A stretch of DNA of 64,000 bases from positions 1,488,001 through 1,552,000 of the forward strand of contig NZ_JACHMO010000001.1 in NCBI RefSeq assembly GCF_014205015.1. The letters are read 5' to 3'. The DNA comes from Saccharothrix ecbatanensis (GTDB lineage Bacteria; Actinomycetota; Actinomycetes; Mycobacteriales; Pseudonocardiaceae). Below, piece by piece: positions 23,679 to 31,069 of this stretch. Both the position numbers and the translations under genes were made by a program. The notes under the pieces were generated by a model. The model saw nothing but the letters and a program-made list of their open reading frames with translations. It did not search any database and had not been told where the DNA came from. The stretch's first letter is position 1. Every line of letters starts with the position of its first letter.

Positions 23679-24818
23679 ATGACAGACGAGATCGGCGTGG
23701 GCATGGTCGGCCACGCGTTCATGGGCGCGGTGCACTCGCACGCGTGGCGCAATGTCCACCGGTTCTTCGACGTGCCGCTGACACCACGGCTGGCAGTCCT
23801 CGGTGGACGTGACGCGACGCGCGCGAAGGACGCCGCGACCAAGTACGGCTGGGCCGCCGTCGAGACCGACTGGCGCGCGCTCGTCGCCCGGGACGACGTG
23901 CAGATCGTCGACATCTGCACGCCGGGGGACACCCACGCCGAGATCGCCCTCGCCGCGCTCGCCGCGGGCAAGCACGTGCTGTGCGAGAAGCCGCTGGCCA
24001 ACACGGTCGCCGAAGCCGAGGCGATGGCGGCGGCGGCAGAGGAGGCGGCGACGCGGGGCGTCCGGTCGATGGTCGCCTTCAACTACCGCCGCGTGCCCGC
24101 GATCGCGTTGGCCCGCAAGCTGGTCGCGGAGGGCCGGATCGGCGACATCCGGCACGTCCGCGCGGTGTACCTCCAGGACTGGCTGTCCGACCCGGAGGCG
24201 CCGATGACGTGGCGGCTGCGGCGTGAACTCGCCGGTTCGGGCGCGTTGGGCGACCTCGGCGCGCACATCGTGGACGCCGCCCAGTACGTCACCGGCGACC
24301 TGATCACGGGGGTCAGCGGCACCACCGAGACGTTCGTGCGCTCAAGGCCCGACGGCGACGGGCGCGCCGAGGTGACGGTGGACGACGCGGCCGTGTTCAT
24401 GGCCCGCTTCTCGTCCGGCGCGCTGGGCACGTTCGAGGCGACCCGGTACGCGTTGGGCCGCAAGAACGCCATGCGGTTGGAGGTCAACGGCACGCGCGGC
24501 AGCCTGGCGTTCGACTTCGAGGCGATGAACGAGCTGTCCGCGTACTTCGAGGACGACGGGCCGGCGGCCGGGTTCCGGCGGATCCTGGTCACCGAGCCGG
24601 ACCACCCGTACTTCGGCGCCTGGTGGCCGCCCGGTCACCTGATCGGCTACGAGCACACGTTCACGCACGAGGTGGCGGACTTCCTGACCGCCATCGGCGG
24701 TGGCGAAGACCCCGCACCCGGCTTCGCCGACGGCCTGCGCGTCCAGCGGGTCCTGTCGGCGGTGGAGGAGAGCGCCGGACAGCAGTCCGCGTGGACCACG
24801 ATTGGAGACCCCCGATGA
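23679..24818 (+). CDS. Gfo/Idh/MocA-family NAD(P)-dependent sugar oxidoreductase
   Basis: 379 residues from ATG at 23679 (GAAGGG 7 bases upstream). The Rossmann part ([19 protein letters not shown], with the glycine-rich loop in somewhat degenerate form) is followed by [40 protein letters not shown] with the diagnostic [23 protein letters not shown], and the [16 protein letters not shown] block with the catalytic-type Asp and His. The C-terminal half is the beta-sheet substrate domain. The enzyme would oxidise a sugar or inositol hydroxyl. It overlaps the isomerase gene start (ATGA), which suggests the two act in series on the imported compound. The exact substrate is not readable. Confidence 0.92.
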   Translation: MTDEIGVGMVGHAFMGAVHSHAWRNVHRFFDVPLTPRLAVLGGRDATRAKDAATKYGWAAVETDWRALVARDDVQIVDICTPGDTHAEIALAALAAGKHVLCEKPLANTVAEAEAMAAAAEEAATRGVRSMVAFNYRRVPAIALARKLVAEGRIGDIRHVRAVYLQDWLSDPEAPMTWRLRRELAGSGALGDLGAHIVDAAQYVTGDLITGVSGTTETFVRSRPDGDGRAEVTVDDAAVFMARFSSGALGTFEATRYALGRKNAMRLEVNGTRGSLAFDFEAMNELSAYFEDDGPAAGFRRILVTEPDHPYFGAWWPPGHLIGYEHTFTHEVADFLTAIGGGEDPAPGFADGLRVQRVLSAVEESAGQQSAWTTIGDPR

Positions 24819-25819
24819 GCCGACCGGTCACCTTGTTCACCGGCCAGTGGGCCGACCTGCCCTTCGAGGAGATGTGCCGACTCGCGTCGGGGTGGGGCTA
24901 CGACGGGCTGGAGATCGCCTGTTCGGGTGACCACTTCGAGGTGGACAAGGCGTTGGCGGACGACGAGTACGTGCCCGCGAAGCGCGCGATGCTCAAGCAG
25001 TACGGGTTGGAGGTGTTCGCCATCTCCAACCACCTGGTCGGCCAGGCCGTGTGCGACGACCCGATCGACTTCCGCCACCAGGCGATCCTGCCCTCGCGGA
25101 TCTGGGGTGACGGCGAGCCCGAGTCGGTGCGCCGGCGTGCTGCCGCGGAGATGGCGGACACGGCGCGTGCGGCGGCGAAGCTCGGCGTGGACACCGTCGT
25201 CGGCTTCACCGGGTCCTCGATCTGGAAGTACGTGGCGATGTTCCCGCCGGTGTCGCAGGCCGTGATCGACGCCGGGTACGAGGACTTCGCCCGGCGCTGG
25301 AACCCGATCCTGGACGTGTTCGACGAGGTGGGGGTGCGGTTCGCGCACGAGGTCCACCCGTCGGAGATCGCCTACGACTACTGGACGACGCGGAAGGCGC
25401 TGGACGCGGTCGGCAACCGGCCGGCGTTCGGGCTGAACTGGGACCCGTCGCACTTCGTCTGGCAGGACCTCGACCCGGTCGGGTTCATCCTCGACTTCGC
25501 CGACCGGATCTACCACGTGGACTGCAAGGACACGAAGAAGCGGTTCGACGGTCGCAACGGGCGGCTGGGCTCGCACCTGGCGTGGGCCGATCCGCGGCGT
25601 GGCTGGGACTTCGTGTCGACCGGGCACGGCGACGTGCCGTGGGAGGAGTCGTTCCGGGCGTTGAACGCGATCGGCTACCGCGGGCCGATCTCGGTGGAGT
25701 GGGAGGACGCCGGCATGGACCGGCTGCGGGGCGCGGAGGAGGCGGTCGGGTTCATCCGGCGGCACCTGTTCGACCCGCCGACCGCGTCCTTCGACGCCGC
25801 CTTCAGCACGGGGGAGTGA
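24815..25819 (+). CDS. Sugar phosphate isomerase/epimerase (AP-endonuclease-2-like TIM barrel)
   Basis: 334 residues from ATG at 24815, in a 4-bp overlap with the oxidoreductase gene; the open frame upstream is not used. The TIM barrel starts [31 protein letters not shown] and includes [38 protein letters not shown] (metal-binding Glu/His), [16 protein letters not shown] (Asp/His), [13 protein letters not shown] (His/Asp), [14 protein letters not shown] and [11 protein letters not shown] (Glu). This matches the xylose-isomerase-like superfamily with a divalent metal. Together with the Gfo/Idh/MocA enzyme it completes a catabolic module for the CUT2 substrate. Inosose isomerase- or dehydratase-like activity is possible but unproven. 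Confidence 0.9.
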   Translation: MSRPVTLFTGQWADLPFEEMCRLASGWGYDGLEIACSGDHFEVDKALADDEYVPAKRAMLKQYGLEVFAISNHLVGQAVCDDPIDFRHQAILPSRIWGDGEPESVRRRAAAEMADTARAAAKLGVDTVVGFTGSSIWKYVAMFPPVSQAVIDAGYEDFARRWNPILDVFDEVGVRFAHEVHPSEIAYDYWTTRKALDAVGNRPAFGLNWDPSHFVWQDLDPVGFILDFADRIYHVDCKDTKKRFDGRNGRLGSHLAWADPRRGWDFVSTGHGDVPWEESFRALNAIGYRGPISVEWEDAGMDRLRGAEEAVGFIRRHLFDPPTASFDAAFSTGE

Positions 25820-25838
25820 CCCGGCGCGGCGCCGGTGA

Positions 25839-25874
25839 GCACGGATCGCGGACCAGTCCGACCGCGATCCGTGC
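25839..25874. terminator. Hairpin between convergent isomerase and TetR genes
   Basis: GCACGGATCGCGG (25839-25851) pairs perfectly with CCGCGATCCGTGC (25862-25874) across a 10-nt loop. It lies in the 73-bp spacer between two convergent genes and probably stops transcription from both sides. Confidence 0.7.
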
Positions 25875-25892
25875 CGTCGTGCCCCGGGTCCG

Positions 25893-26486
25893 TCACGGCG
25901 TGGTCGGCCCACCGGGGATGCCGGCGATCTGAGTGATGAGGAAGTCGAGCCGTTCCGCCTGGCCGGCCGAGGGGATGCGGCCGCTGTCGGACAGCACGGC
26001 CATGCCGTGCAACGCGCTCCAGATGACTTCCGCGAACAGTTCGCGCCGGTCGTTGTCCGGCGGGAAGCAGCTGACGAACTCGTCGAAACAGGCTCGCAGC
26101 GGGGGCGGTGTCTCGGCGCTGGCGAACTTCAAGTCGGTCGGCAGCACGAACATGGCCTGGTACAGGGCGGGCCGCTCGGTGGCGAAGTCCAGGTAGGCGC
26201 GGCAGACGGCGCCCAGGGCCTGCCCCGGCTCTGCGGCAGCCTCCCGCGCGCGGCGCAGGTGGGCGGCGAGTTCGCCGAAGCCGTCGAGCGCGACGGCGGT
26301 CACGATGGCGTCCTTGCCGTTGAAGTGGCTGTACAGCACCGGCTGGCTGTACTCGACGCGGTCGGCCAGCCGACGCGTCGTCACCGCTTCCCAGCCTTCG
26401 GCTTCCGCGAGTTCGCGCGCGGCCGTGATGATCAGTTGATGACGGTGGGCGCGTTCGCGTTCACGGCGTTCGTGGATGGCGGACAT
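25893..26486 (-). CDS. TetR/AcrR-family repressor
   Basis: 197 residues. The N-terminal HTH (RHQLIITAARELAEAEGWEAVTTRRLADRVEYSQPVLYSHFNGKDAIVTAVALDGF, residues ~15-70) is textbook TetR. The C-terminal domain (CRAYLDFATERPALYQAMFVLPTDL, EVIWSALHGMAVLSDSGR) matches the WHG-type ligand domain. It is divergent from the DUF4267 gene, and the intervening DNA carries two copies of a TAGCAACG(C/A)TAGAC site in inverted orientation, so self-control and control of the neighbour are likely. The ligand is unknown. It converges on the sugar isomerase gene through a terminator hairpin. Confidence 0.95.
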   Translation of the reverse strand: MSAIHERRERERAHRHQLIITAARELAEAEGWEAVTTRRLADRVEYSQPVLYSHFNGKDAIVTAVALDGFGELAAHLRRAREAAAEPGQALGAVCRAYLDFATERPALYQAMFVLPTDLKFASAETPPPLRACFDEFVSCFPPDNDRRELFAEVIWSALHGMAVLSDSGRIPSAGQAERLDFLITQIAGIPGGPTTP

Positions 26487-26496
26487 GGCCTCATCC

Positions 26497-26539
26497 TAGC
26501 AACGCTAGACATCCTGTCGCCGAGTGTCTATCGTTGCTA
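26497..26539. promoter_or_regulatory. Twin inverted operators for TetR / DUF4267 promoter
   Basis: TAGCAACGCTAGAC (26497-26510) and GTCTATCGTTGCTA (26526-26539) are inverted copies matching at 13 of 14 positions. The first is embedded in CTAGC-AAC-GCTAG, a palindrome around 3 bases. They lie between the TetR start and the DUF4267 start, the right place for the repressor to block both promoters. Confidence 0.65.
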
Positions 26540-26589
26540 TTGTTACTAGCGCCGCCAGAAGAACGCTGCGGCGCTGTTACTGAGAGGGG

Positions 26590-26976
26590 ATGCAACACAT
26601 GCTCACCACGGTCGCCAGCGTGCTCGCCGGACTGATCGGCGCAGGCATCATCGTCATCGGAGCGCGGGCCTTCTGGGCGCCGCAGGCCGCCGTCGGCTTC
26701 GGCATCCCCGGCACCCGGACCGATGACCCGAACTTCCAGGCATGGCTGTCGGTCAAGGCGGTGCGCGACATCGCCTCGGGGCTCTTCATCTTCATCCTGC
26801 TGATCGGCGCGACACCCCAGCTGCTGGGCTGGTTCATGCTGGCCGCCACCGGCATTCCCGTCGGCGACGCGCTGATCGTGCTGCGCAGCAAGGGTCCGAA
26901 GGCCGCCGCCTACGGTGTCCACGGGGCCACGGCCTTGGTGATGCTGGTGATCAGCGTGCTCCTGCTCGTCGCGTAA
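26590..26976 (+). CDS. DUF4267 small membrane protein
   Basis: 128 residues with about four hydrophobic helices: TTVASVLAGLIGAGIIVIGAR, SGLFIFILLIGATPQLLGWFML and GATALVMLVISVLLLVA at the C-terminus. The conserved loop FWAPQAAVGFGIPG and WLSVKAVRDIASGL mark the DUF4267 family, which in actinomycetes is often found next to a TetR regulator, as here. Function unknown; a membrane stress or small-molecule response is possible. The start could be either of two adjacent ATG codons (26590 or 26599). Confidence 0.85.
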   Translation: MQHMLTTVASVLAGLIGAGIIVIGARAFWAPQAAVGFGIPGTRTDDPNFQAWLSVKAVRDIASGLFIFILLIGATPQLLGWFMLAATGIPVGDALIVLRSKGPKAAAYGVHGATALVMLVISVLLLVA

Positions 26977-27013
26977 CCGCACGTCACGCCGCTACCAGAA
27001 CTCGGAGACCACC

Positions 27014-27499
27014 ATGACATCGGACAGCGTGACATCGGACAGCGTGAACCTACGACCGGTCGCCCACGTGGTCGGCGGGCGCGGTGAGATGGTCGAAGAC
27101 AACTGGCACGACGTTCGAGCCGTGATCCGGCTGGACGCCGAGTCGTTCACCGCGTCGGCGGTGCTCGGCCTGGAGCACTTCTCCCACATCGAGGTCGTTT
27201 TCCTCTTCGACCGGCTCGACCACACCCCAGAGCACAACGAACCCCGGCCCCCGAGGGGAAATCCGGACGCCGAACCCGTCGGGGTCTTCGCCCACCGGGG
27301 GCCGTACCGCCCCAACCGCCTCGGCGTCTCGCGCTGCCGGCTGATCGCGGTGGACGGCCTGGACCTGCACGTCGCCGACCTGGACGCGCTGTCGGGCTCG
27401 CCGATCCTCGACATCAAGCCCTACCTGGTCGAGTTCGCCCCACGTGAACCCGTCGTCCAGCCGGCCTGGGCCACCAAGCTCATGAGCGACTACTACTGA
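27014..27499 (+). CDS. trmO: TrmO/YaeB-family (TsaA-like) SAM-dependent tRNA methyltransferase
   Basis: 161 residues. A short Ser/Asp repeat at the N-terminus (TSDSV twice) may be a start artefact; the ATG at 27014 is preceded by GGAGACC. The core shows the TrmO beta-barrel motifs LGLEHFSHIEVVFLFDRL, EPVGVFAHRGPYRPNRLGVSRCRLI, and LDALSGSPILDIKPYLVEF. In E. coli, TrmO N6-methylates t6A37 of tRNA-Thr to m6t6A. The FxxRxPxRPNxxG element is the SAM/tRNA site signature. Actinobacterial homologues are less studied, so tRNA specificity is inferred. It is convergent with the ESX-like cassette 25 bp away. Confidence 0.88.
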   Translation: MTSDSVTSDSVNLRPVAHVVGGRGEMVEDNWHDVRAVIRLDAESFTASAVLGLEHFSHIEVVFLFDRLDHTPEHNEPRPPRGNPDAEPVGVFAHRGPYRPNRLGVSRCRLIAVDGLDLHVADLDALSGSPILDIKPYLVEFAPREPVVQPAWATKLMSDYY

Positions 27500-27523
27500 G
27501 AGGCCGGCCGGCCCAGGACGGCG

Positions 27524-28408
27524 TCAGCGTGTCGAATACTGGTGATCGTCCACCTGCGTGCCGTACACCCCGGTGTTCTTGGGCACCTGCGTCACCACGG
27601 TCTCGGCGATGGAGTTCGCGGCGCCGGGCGGGATCTTCGGCATCGCCTTGGCCAGCGCGTCCTTGACCTTCTCCAGGACGGAGAGGAACTTGTCGACCAG
27701 CTTGGACAGGCTGCGGATGGTGCTGACGATCTTGTCGACCCACTCCTTGACCTTGTTGGCCCACTTCACCACGACCCGGATGCCGTCGGCGACGATCGCG
27801 GGCGTGGCCAGACCGAGGGTGATGGCGGCGGCAGCGGCGGCCCGGATGAGCCACTGCACCAGCTCGCTCATGCCCATGGCGATCAAGTCGCGCACGGTCG
27901 TGCGCACCACGGCGACCGCCGCCGCGGCACCGGTCAGCGCGGCGCCCACACCGCTCGCGGCGACCGACGCGGCCTTGATCGCGCCCGCCTGGGCGAAGGC
28001 CACCGGACGGTACGCGGTGACCGCGGGCCCCACCCACGACGCGGTGTCGGACTCGACGATCCGCACCATGTCCTCGGACGCCCGGCCCAGGGCATCGGAG
28101 ACGTTGCCCCAGGTGCCCGCGTTCTGGTTGATCACCCCGGGGTTGCCCGCGAGCGCGTCGAGCATCTCCTTGAGCGGTGAGGTGTTCTCCATGAACCAGG
28201 CGAACGCCGAGGTCAGCAAGCTGCCGAAGGGGTCCGCGATGAAGCCGAGCGCGTCGATCGCGGTGGCGCCGACGTTGACGCCCGCCTCCAGCCAGTCCCC
28301 GCGCTGCACGGCGAGCACGGCGTCCGTCGCGGGCTCGACCATGCCGATGCCGGTGAGGTGGTCGTAGCCGTCGTTCGCGGTCGGCGGAGCGATCAGCGGG
28401 TTGTTCAT
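27524..28408 (-). CDS. ESX/WXG100-superfamily-like large protein
   Basis: 294 residues from ATG at 28408 in a 4-bp overlap with the EspC-like gene. The N-terminal half (NAGTWGNVSDALGRASEDMVRIVESDTASWVGPAVTAYRP, residues ~95-140) resembles the helical-hairpin WXG region, with WVG as a W-x-G turn. A hydrophobic Ala-rich stretch (ASGVGAALTGAAAAVAVV, AAAAAAITLGLATPAIV) follows, then a long amphipathic helix (VKEWVDKIVSTIRSLSKLVDKFLSVLEKVKDAL) likely to be a coiled coil. Such proteins are cargo or partners of the type VII secretion system in actinomycetes. No ESX core (EccC/EccD) is in the window. Confidence 0.75.
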   Translation of the reverse strand: MNNPLIAPPTANDGYDHLTGIGMVEPATDAVLAVQRGDWLEAGVNVGATAIDALGFIADPFGSLLTSAFAWFMENTSPLKEMLDALAGNPGVINQNAGTWGNVSDALGRASEDMVRIVESDTASWVGPAVTAYRPVAFAQAGAIKAASVAASGVGAALTGAAAAVAVVRTTVRDLIAMGMSELVQWLIRAAAAAAITLGLATPAIVADGIRVVVKWANKVKEWVDKIVSTIRSLSKLVDKFLSVLEKVKDALAKAMPKIPPGAANSIAETVVTQVPKNTGVYGTQVDDHQYSTR

Positions 28409-28737
28409 CGCAGTGACCCCAGCTTTTCGAGAATCTTGGAAATGGCGCCGTCGACGGCGCCGTCGACCGCGTCGTACGTGTCGGCCATGGCGACGATGGA
28501 CTCCGACGTCGCGGCGACGACGGTGTTCGCCGTGCCGATGGCCGCGTGCCCCATCGCCTCGATCGAACCCATCAACGGCAGCAGCAGGGGGCTGCACAGG
28601 ATGCCGTAGGCCGTCGTGCCGCTGATGGTGGCCTGCGTGGCGGCGTCCTGCGCCACCCCGATCTGATCGACCACACCGTCCAGCCGGCCCGCGTGCTCCC
28701 GCATCGCGTCCGTGTGGACGCCGAAACCGTCGGTCAT
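28405..28737 (-). CDS. EspC-like (ESX-1-associated type VII secretion) protein
   Basis: 110 residues from ATG at 28737; a longer frame from 28809 has no good Shine-Dalgarno and overlaps the YbaB-like gene. The start GFGVHTDAMREHAGRLDGVVDQIGVAQDAATQ is the signature of the EspC/DUF2580-like family: small helical proteins secreted with, or required for, ESX substrates in mycobacteria. A hydrophobic middle (GILCSPLLLPLMGSIEAM) follows. The gene is followed within 4 bp by the larger WXG-like gene, as expected for partner proteins. Confidence 0.82.
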   Translation of the reverse strand: MTDGFGVHTDAMREHAGRLDGVVDQIGVAQDAATQATISGTTAYGILCSPLLLPLMGSIEAMGHAAIGTANTVVAATSESIVAMADTYDAVDGAVDGAISKILEKLGSLR

Positions 28738-28741
28738 CGTG

Positions 28742-29227
28742 TCACCACCCAGTCTTGTCGGTCGGACGGTCGGTGGCCCAGTTGTGGCCGCCGAAGTCGT
28801 CGTCGTCATCCGGTCGCGGGGCGCGGGCAGGCGCGGTCGCGTCGGGCTCGGGCGGCGGGGGGAACTTCTCCCGGAACCCGCCCATGATCGCGTCCATGGT
28901 CGCCGTGTCGCCGCCGAGGATCGGCGCCATCGCCTCCTGCATCCGGGCGGCGATCTGCGCCTGGGCGGCGCGCATCGTGCCGAGGATCTCCGCGGAGAGC
29001 TGCGAGGGCTGCTTGCGCAGCGCGGCGTCGGTCAGGTCGAGCGCGGTGACGTTGCCGCCGCTGTCGACCGTGATGGCGACCGCGCCGTCCTTCGAACGCT
29101 CCGTCACGTTGAGCTCGCGTGCCGCCTGCGTGATCTGGTCGGCCTGCTTGAGCTTGGCCTGGATCTGCTGGTCCCAGCTGCGCATCAACGCGTCCGGGTC
29201 GCCTGTGGCCGGATTCATCGCACTCAC
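28742..29227 (-). CDS. YbaB/EbfC-family nucleoid-associated-like protein
   Basis: 161 residues. The YbaB core (WDQQIQAKLKQADQITQAARELNVTERSKDGAVAITVDSGGNVTALDLTDAAL, then SQLSAEILGTMRAAQAQIA) matches the EbfC fold that binds DNA as a dimer in other bacteria. Actinobacteria carry many diverged copies linked to ESX and WXG genes, and this one lies in such a cassette. A Pro/Asp-rich C-terminal tail (PPPPEPDATAPARAPRPDDDDD) follows, which is unusual for YbaB. It overlaps the upstream membrane gene by 4 bp and is 4 bp from the EspC-like gene. Confidence 0.85.
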   Translation of the reverse strand: MSAMNPATGDPDALMRSWDQQIQAKLKQADQITQAARELNVTERSKDGAVAITVDSGGNVTALDLTDAALRKQPSQLSAEILGTMRAAQAQIAARMQEAMAPILGGDTATMDAIMGGFREKFPPPPEPDATAPARAPRPDDDDDFGGHNWATDRPTDKTGW

Positions 29228-29703
29228 TTCCCTGTTCGTCGTGCCTTGCTCCGGGACAGCGCGGCCCCGAAGATGATCAGTGCCAGCAGGCCTCCCAGGC
29301 CGATCCCGGCCAGCAGCGACCCGACCCCGAGCACCGCGCTCGGCTCGAAGTCGGCCCGGTACACCTTCGGCGTTCCCGGCCCGCCACCCTTGTTGCCGAG
29401 CACCGTGCGCTGGACCACCGGCACGTCCCGGTCGCGGTCGTCCGGGGTGAACTGCCCCGGCTGCGCCGTCACCCGCTCACGTGCCCCGCCGTCCCACGTG
29501 ACGTCCGCCCGGCACGTCCACCAGTAGCCGACGCCGAGGCCGCCGATCGGCCCCTCTTCCGCGCAGTCGGCGACCCGGGCCGTGCCGCGGTCCGAGATGT
29601 CCACCGTGGCGGCCTGGGGCTGGTAGTGGGTCATGCCCGTCAGACCCAGCATGATCGCGGTCGCCCACACTGCGACGGCGATCAGCCCTGCCACCGCCTT
29701 CAC
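29224..29703 (-). CDS. Two-helix membrane protein at head of the ESX-like cassette
   Basis: 159 residues from GTG at 29703, favoured because the hydrophobic segment KAVAGLIAVAVWATAIMLGL then lies at the N-terminus; a start at 29760 would add 19 residues of unlikely composition. The extracellular part (~30-115) has two cysteines (VADCAEEGPIGGLGVGYWWTCRADV) that could form a disulfide. A second helix (VLGVGSLLAGIGLGGLLALIIFG) precedes a basic SRSKARRTGK end. Its layout resembles small DUF6346-like membrane proteins of Pseudonocardiaceae ESX loci, which I recall without certainty. It overlaps the YbaB-like gene by 4 bp. Confidence 0.65.
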   Translation of the reverse strand: MKAVAGLIAVAVWATAIMLGLTGMTHYQPQAATVDISDRGTARVADCAEEGPIGGLGVGYWWTCRADVTWDGGARERVTAQPGQFTPDDRDRDVPVVQRTVLGNKGGGPGTPKVYRADFEPSAVLGVGSLLAGIGLGGLLALIIFGAALSRSKARRTGK

Positions 29704-29836
29704 GAGCCGTCCACCAGCGTCCTCCCGAGTGCTCCGCCATCCGACGCGAGGATCGCACACCCGGTTCCGCTGTTCTGGCGATCGGCACGCCGGACACCGT
29801 CGACCGAACGGCGGAGGCGGGCGGTCGGGGCCGGTT

Positions 29837-31006
29837 CTACCAGGTGACCGGCAGCGATCGGAGGCCGTAGATCGGGGCGTCGAACTTGAACTCGACCTCC
29901 TCGAACGGCACGGCCAGGCGCAGCGTCGGCAGGTCCGTCACCAGCGCCCGCAGCGCCACCCGCATCTCCCACCGCGCCAGCAGGTGGCCGACGCACTGGT
30001 GCACCCCGGTGCCGAACGCGAGGTGTGACCTGGCGTTCCGGCGCAGGTCGAGGCGGTCCGGTTCGGGGAACGCGGCCGGGTCGCGGTTCGCGGCGAACAG
30101 GGACGCGATCACGCCCTCGCCCGCGCCCAGGACCGTCCCGCCGACCGTCGCCTCACCCGCCACCGCCCGCACCACGCCCTGGTGCACGGGGCTGAGGTAG
30201 CGGAGCAGCTCCTCCACCGCGTTGTCCACCAGACCGGGCCTGGCGACCAGGGCTTGCCACTGCGCCCGGTCGCGTTGGAGCGCCAGCACGGACAGCGCGA
30301 TCGAGTTCGCCGTGGTCTCGTGCCCGCCGACCAGCAGCAGCACGGTCATCCCGACGGCCTCCTCGTCGGTCAACCCCGGCTCCCGCACCAGGCGGCTGAC
30401 CAGGTCGTCCCGGGGTGACTCGCGACGGGCGCGGATCAGGTCTTCGAGGTAGCCGTGCAGCTCGTCCAACGCCGTCTGCACCTGCTCCGCCGACAGCGTC
30501 CGGTCCAGGTGGGCGCGGCTCCGGGTGGAGAAGAACTCCTGGTCCGACACCGGCACGCCGAGCAGCAGGCAGATCACGTCGGACGGCACGGGCAGTGCGA
30601 ACCCGGTCACGAGATCGGCCGGACGCGGCCCGGAACGCAACGTCGCCAGCCGTTCCCGCGTGATCCGCTCCACCTCGGGCCGCAACGCGTTCATCCGCCG
30701 GACGGTGAACTCACCGGTCAACAACCGCCGGTAGCGCGTGTGCTCCGGCGGGTCCGTGACCAGAAAACTCCCCGGCGCCGCCCGCCGATCCACCACCGGC
30801 CGCAACTGCGGGAACCCCGCCCGACTCGGATCCGACGAGAACCGCCCGTGATCCCGCAACACCGCCCGCACGTCGGCGTACCGCGTCACCAGGTGCGCCT
30901 CCTGACCGTGCCGCAACGACACCGGGCACACAGGGGACTCGTCGCGCATCACCGCGAACTCCGCCGGCGGGTCGAAGCCGGGACGACGCGCGATCGGGTA
31001 GTCCAT
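29837..31006 (-). CDS. Cytochrome P450
   Basis: 389 residues from ATG at 31006, the usual class I actinomycete length; the long frame upstream is antisense to the CoA-transferase gene and is rejected. Helix I shows LLVGGHETTAN (oxygen activation), the ExxR pair lies in the K-helix region around VEELLRY to PEPDRLDL, and the heme loop is FGTGVHQCVG with Cys338. The start (DYPIARRPGFDPPAEFAVMRDESPVCPV) and TDPPEHTRYRRLLTGEFTVRRM match CYP105/107-like enzymes. It needs an external ferredoxin; none is in the window. It is divergent from a CoA-transferase-family gene, 63 bp apart. Substrate unknown. Confidence 0.96.
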   Translation of the reverse strand: MDYPIARRPGFDPPAEFAVMRDESPVCPVSLRHGQEAHLVTRYADVRAVLRDHGRFSSDPSRAGFPQLRPVVDRRAAPGSFLVTDPPEHTRYRRLLTGEFTVRRMNALRPEVERITRERLATLRSGPRPADLVTGFALPVPSDVICLLLGVPVSDQEFFSTRSRAHLDRTLSAEQVQTALDELHGYLEDLIRARRESPRDDLVSRLVREPGLTDEEAVGMTVLLLVGGHETTANSIALSVLALQRDRAQWQALVARPGLVDNAVEELLRYLSPVHQGVVRAVAGEATVGGTVLGAGEGVIASLFAANRDPAAFPEPDRLDLRRNARSHLAFGTGVHQCVGHLLARWEMRVALRALVTDLPTLRLAVPFEEVEFKFDAPIYGLRSLPVTW

Positions 31007-31069
31007 GGTGATCGACCTTACGGCCGACACCCGCGACCGACAGGCCTGAAAAGCCGCACACTGCTTGAT

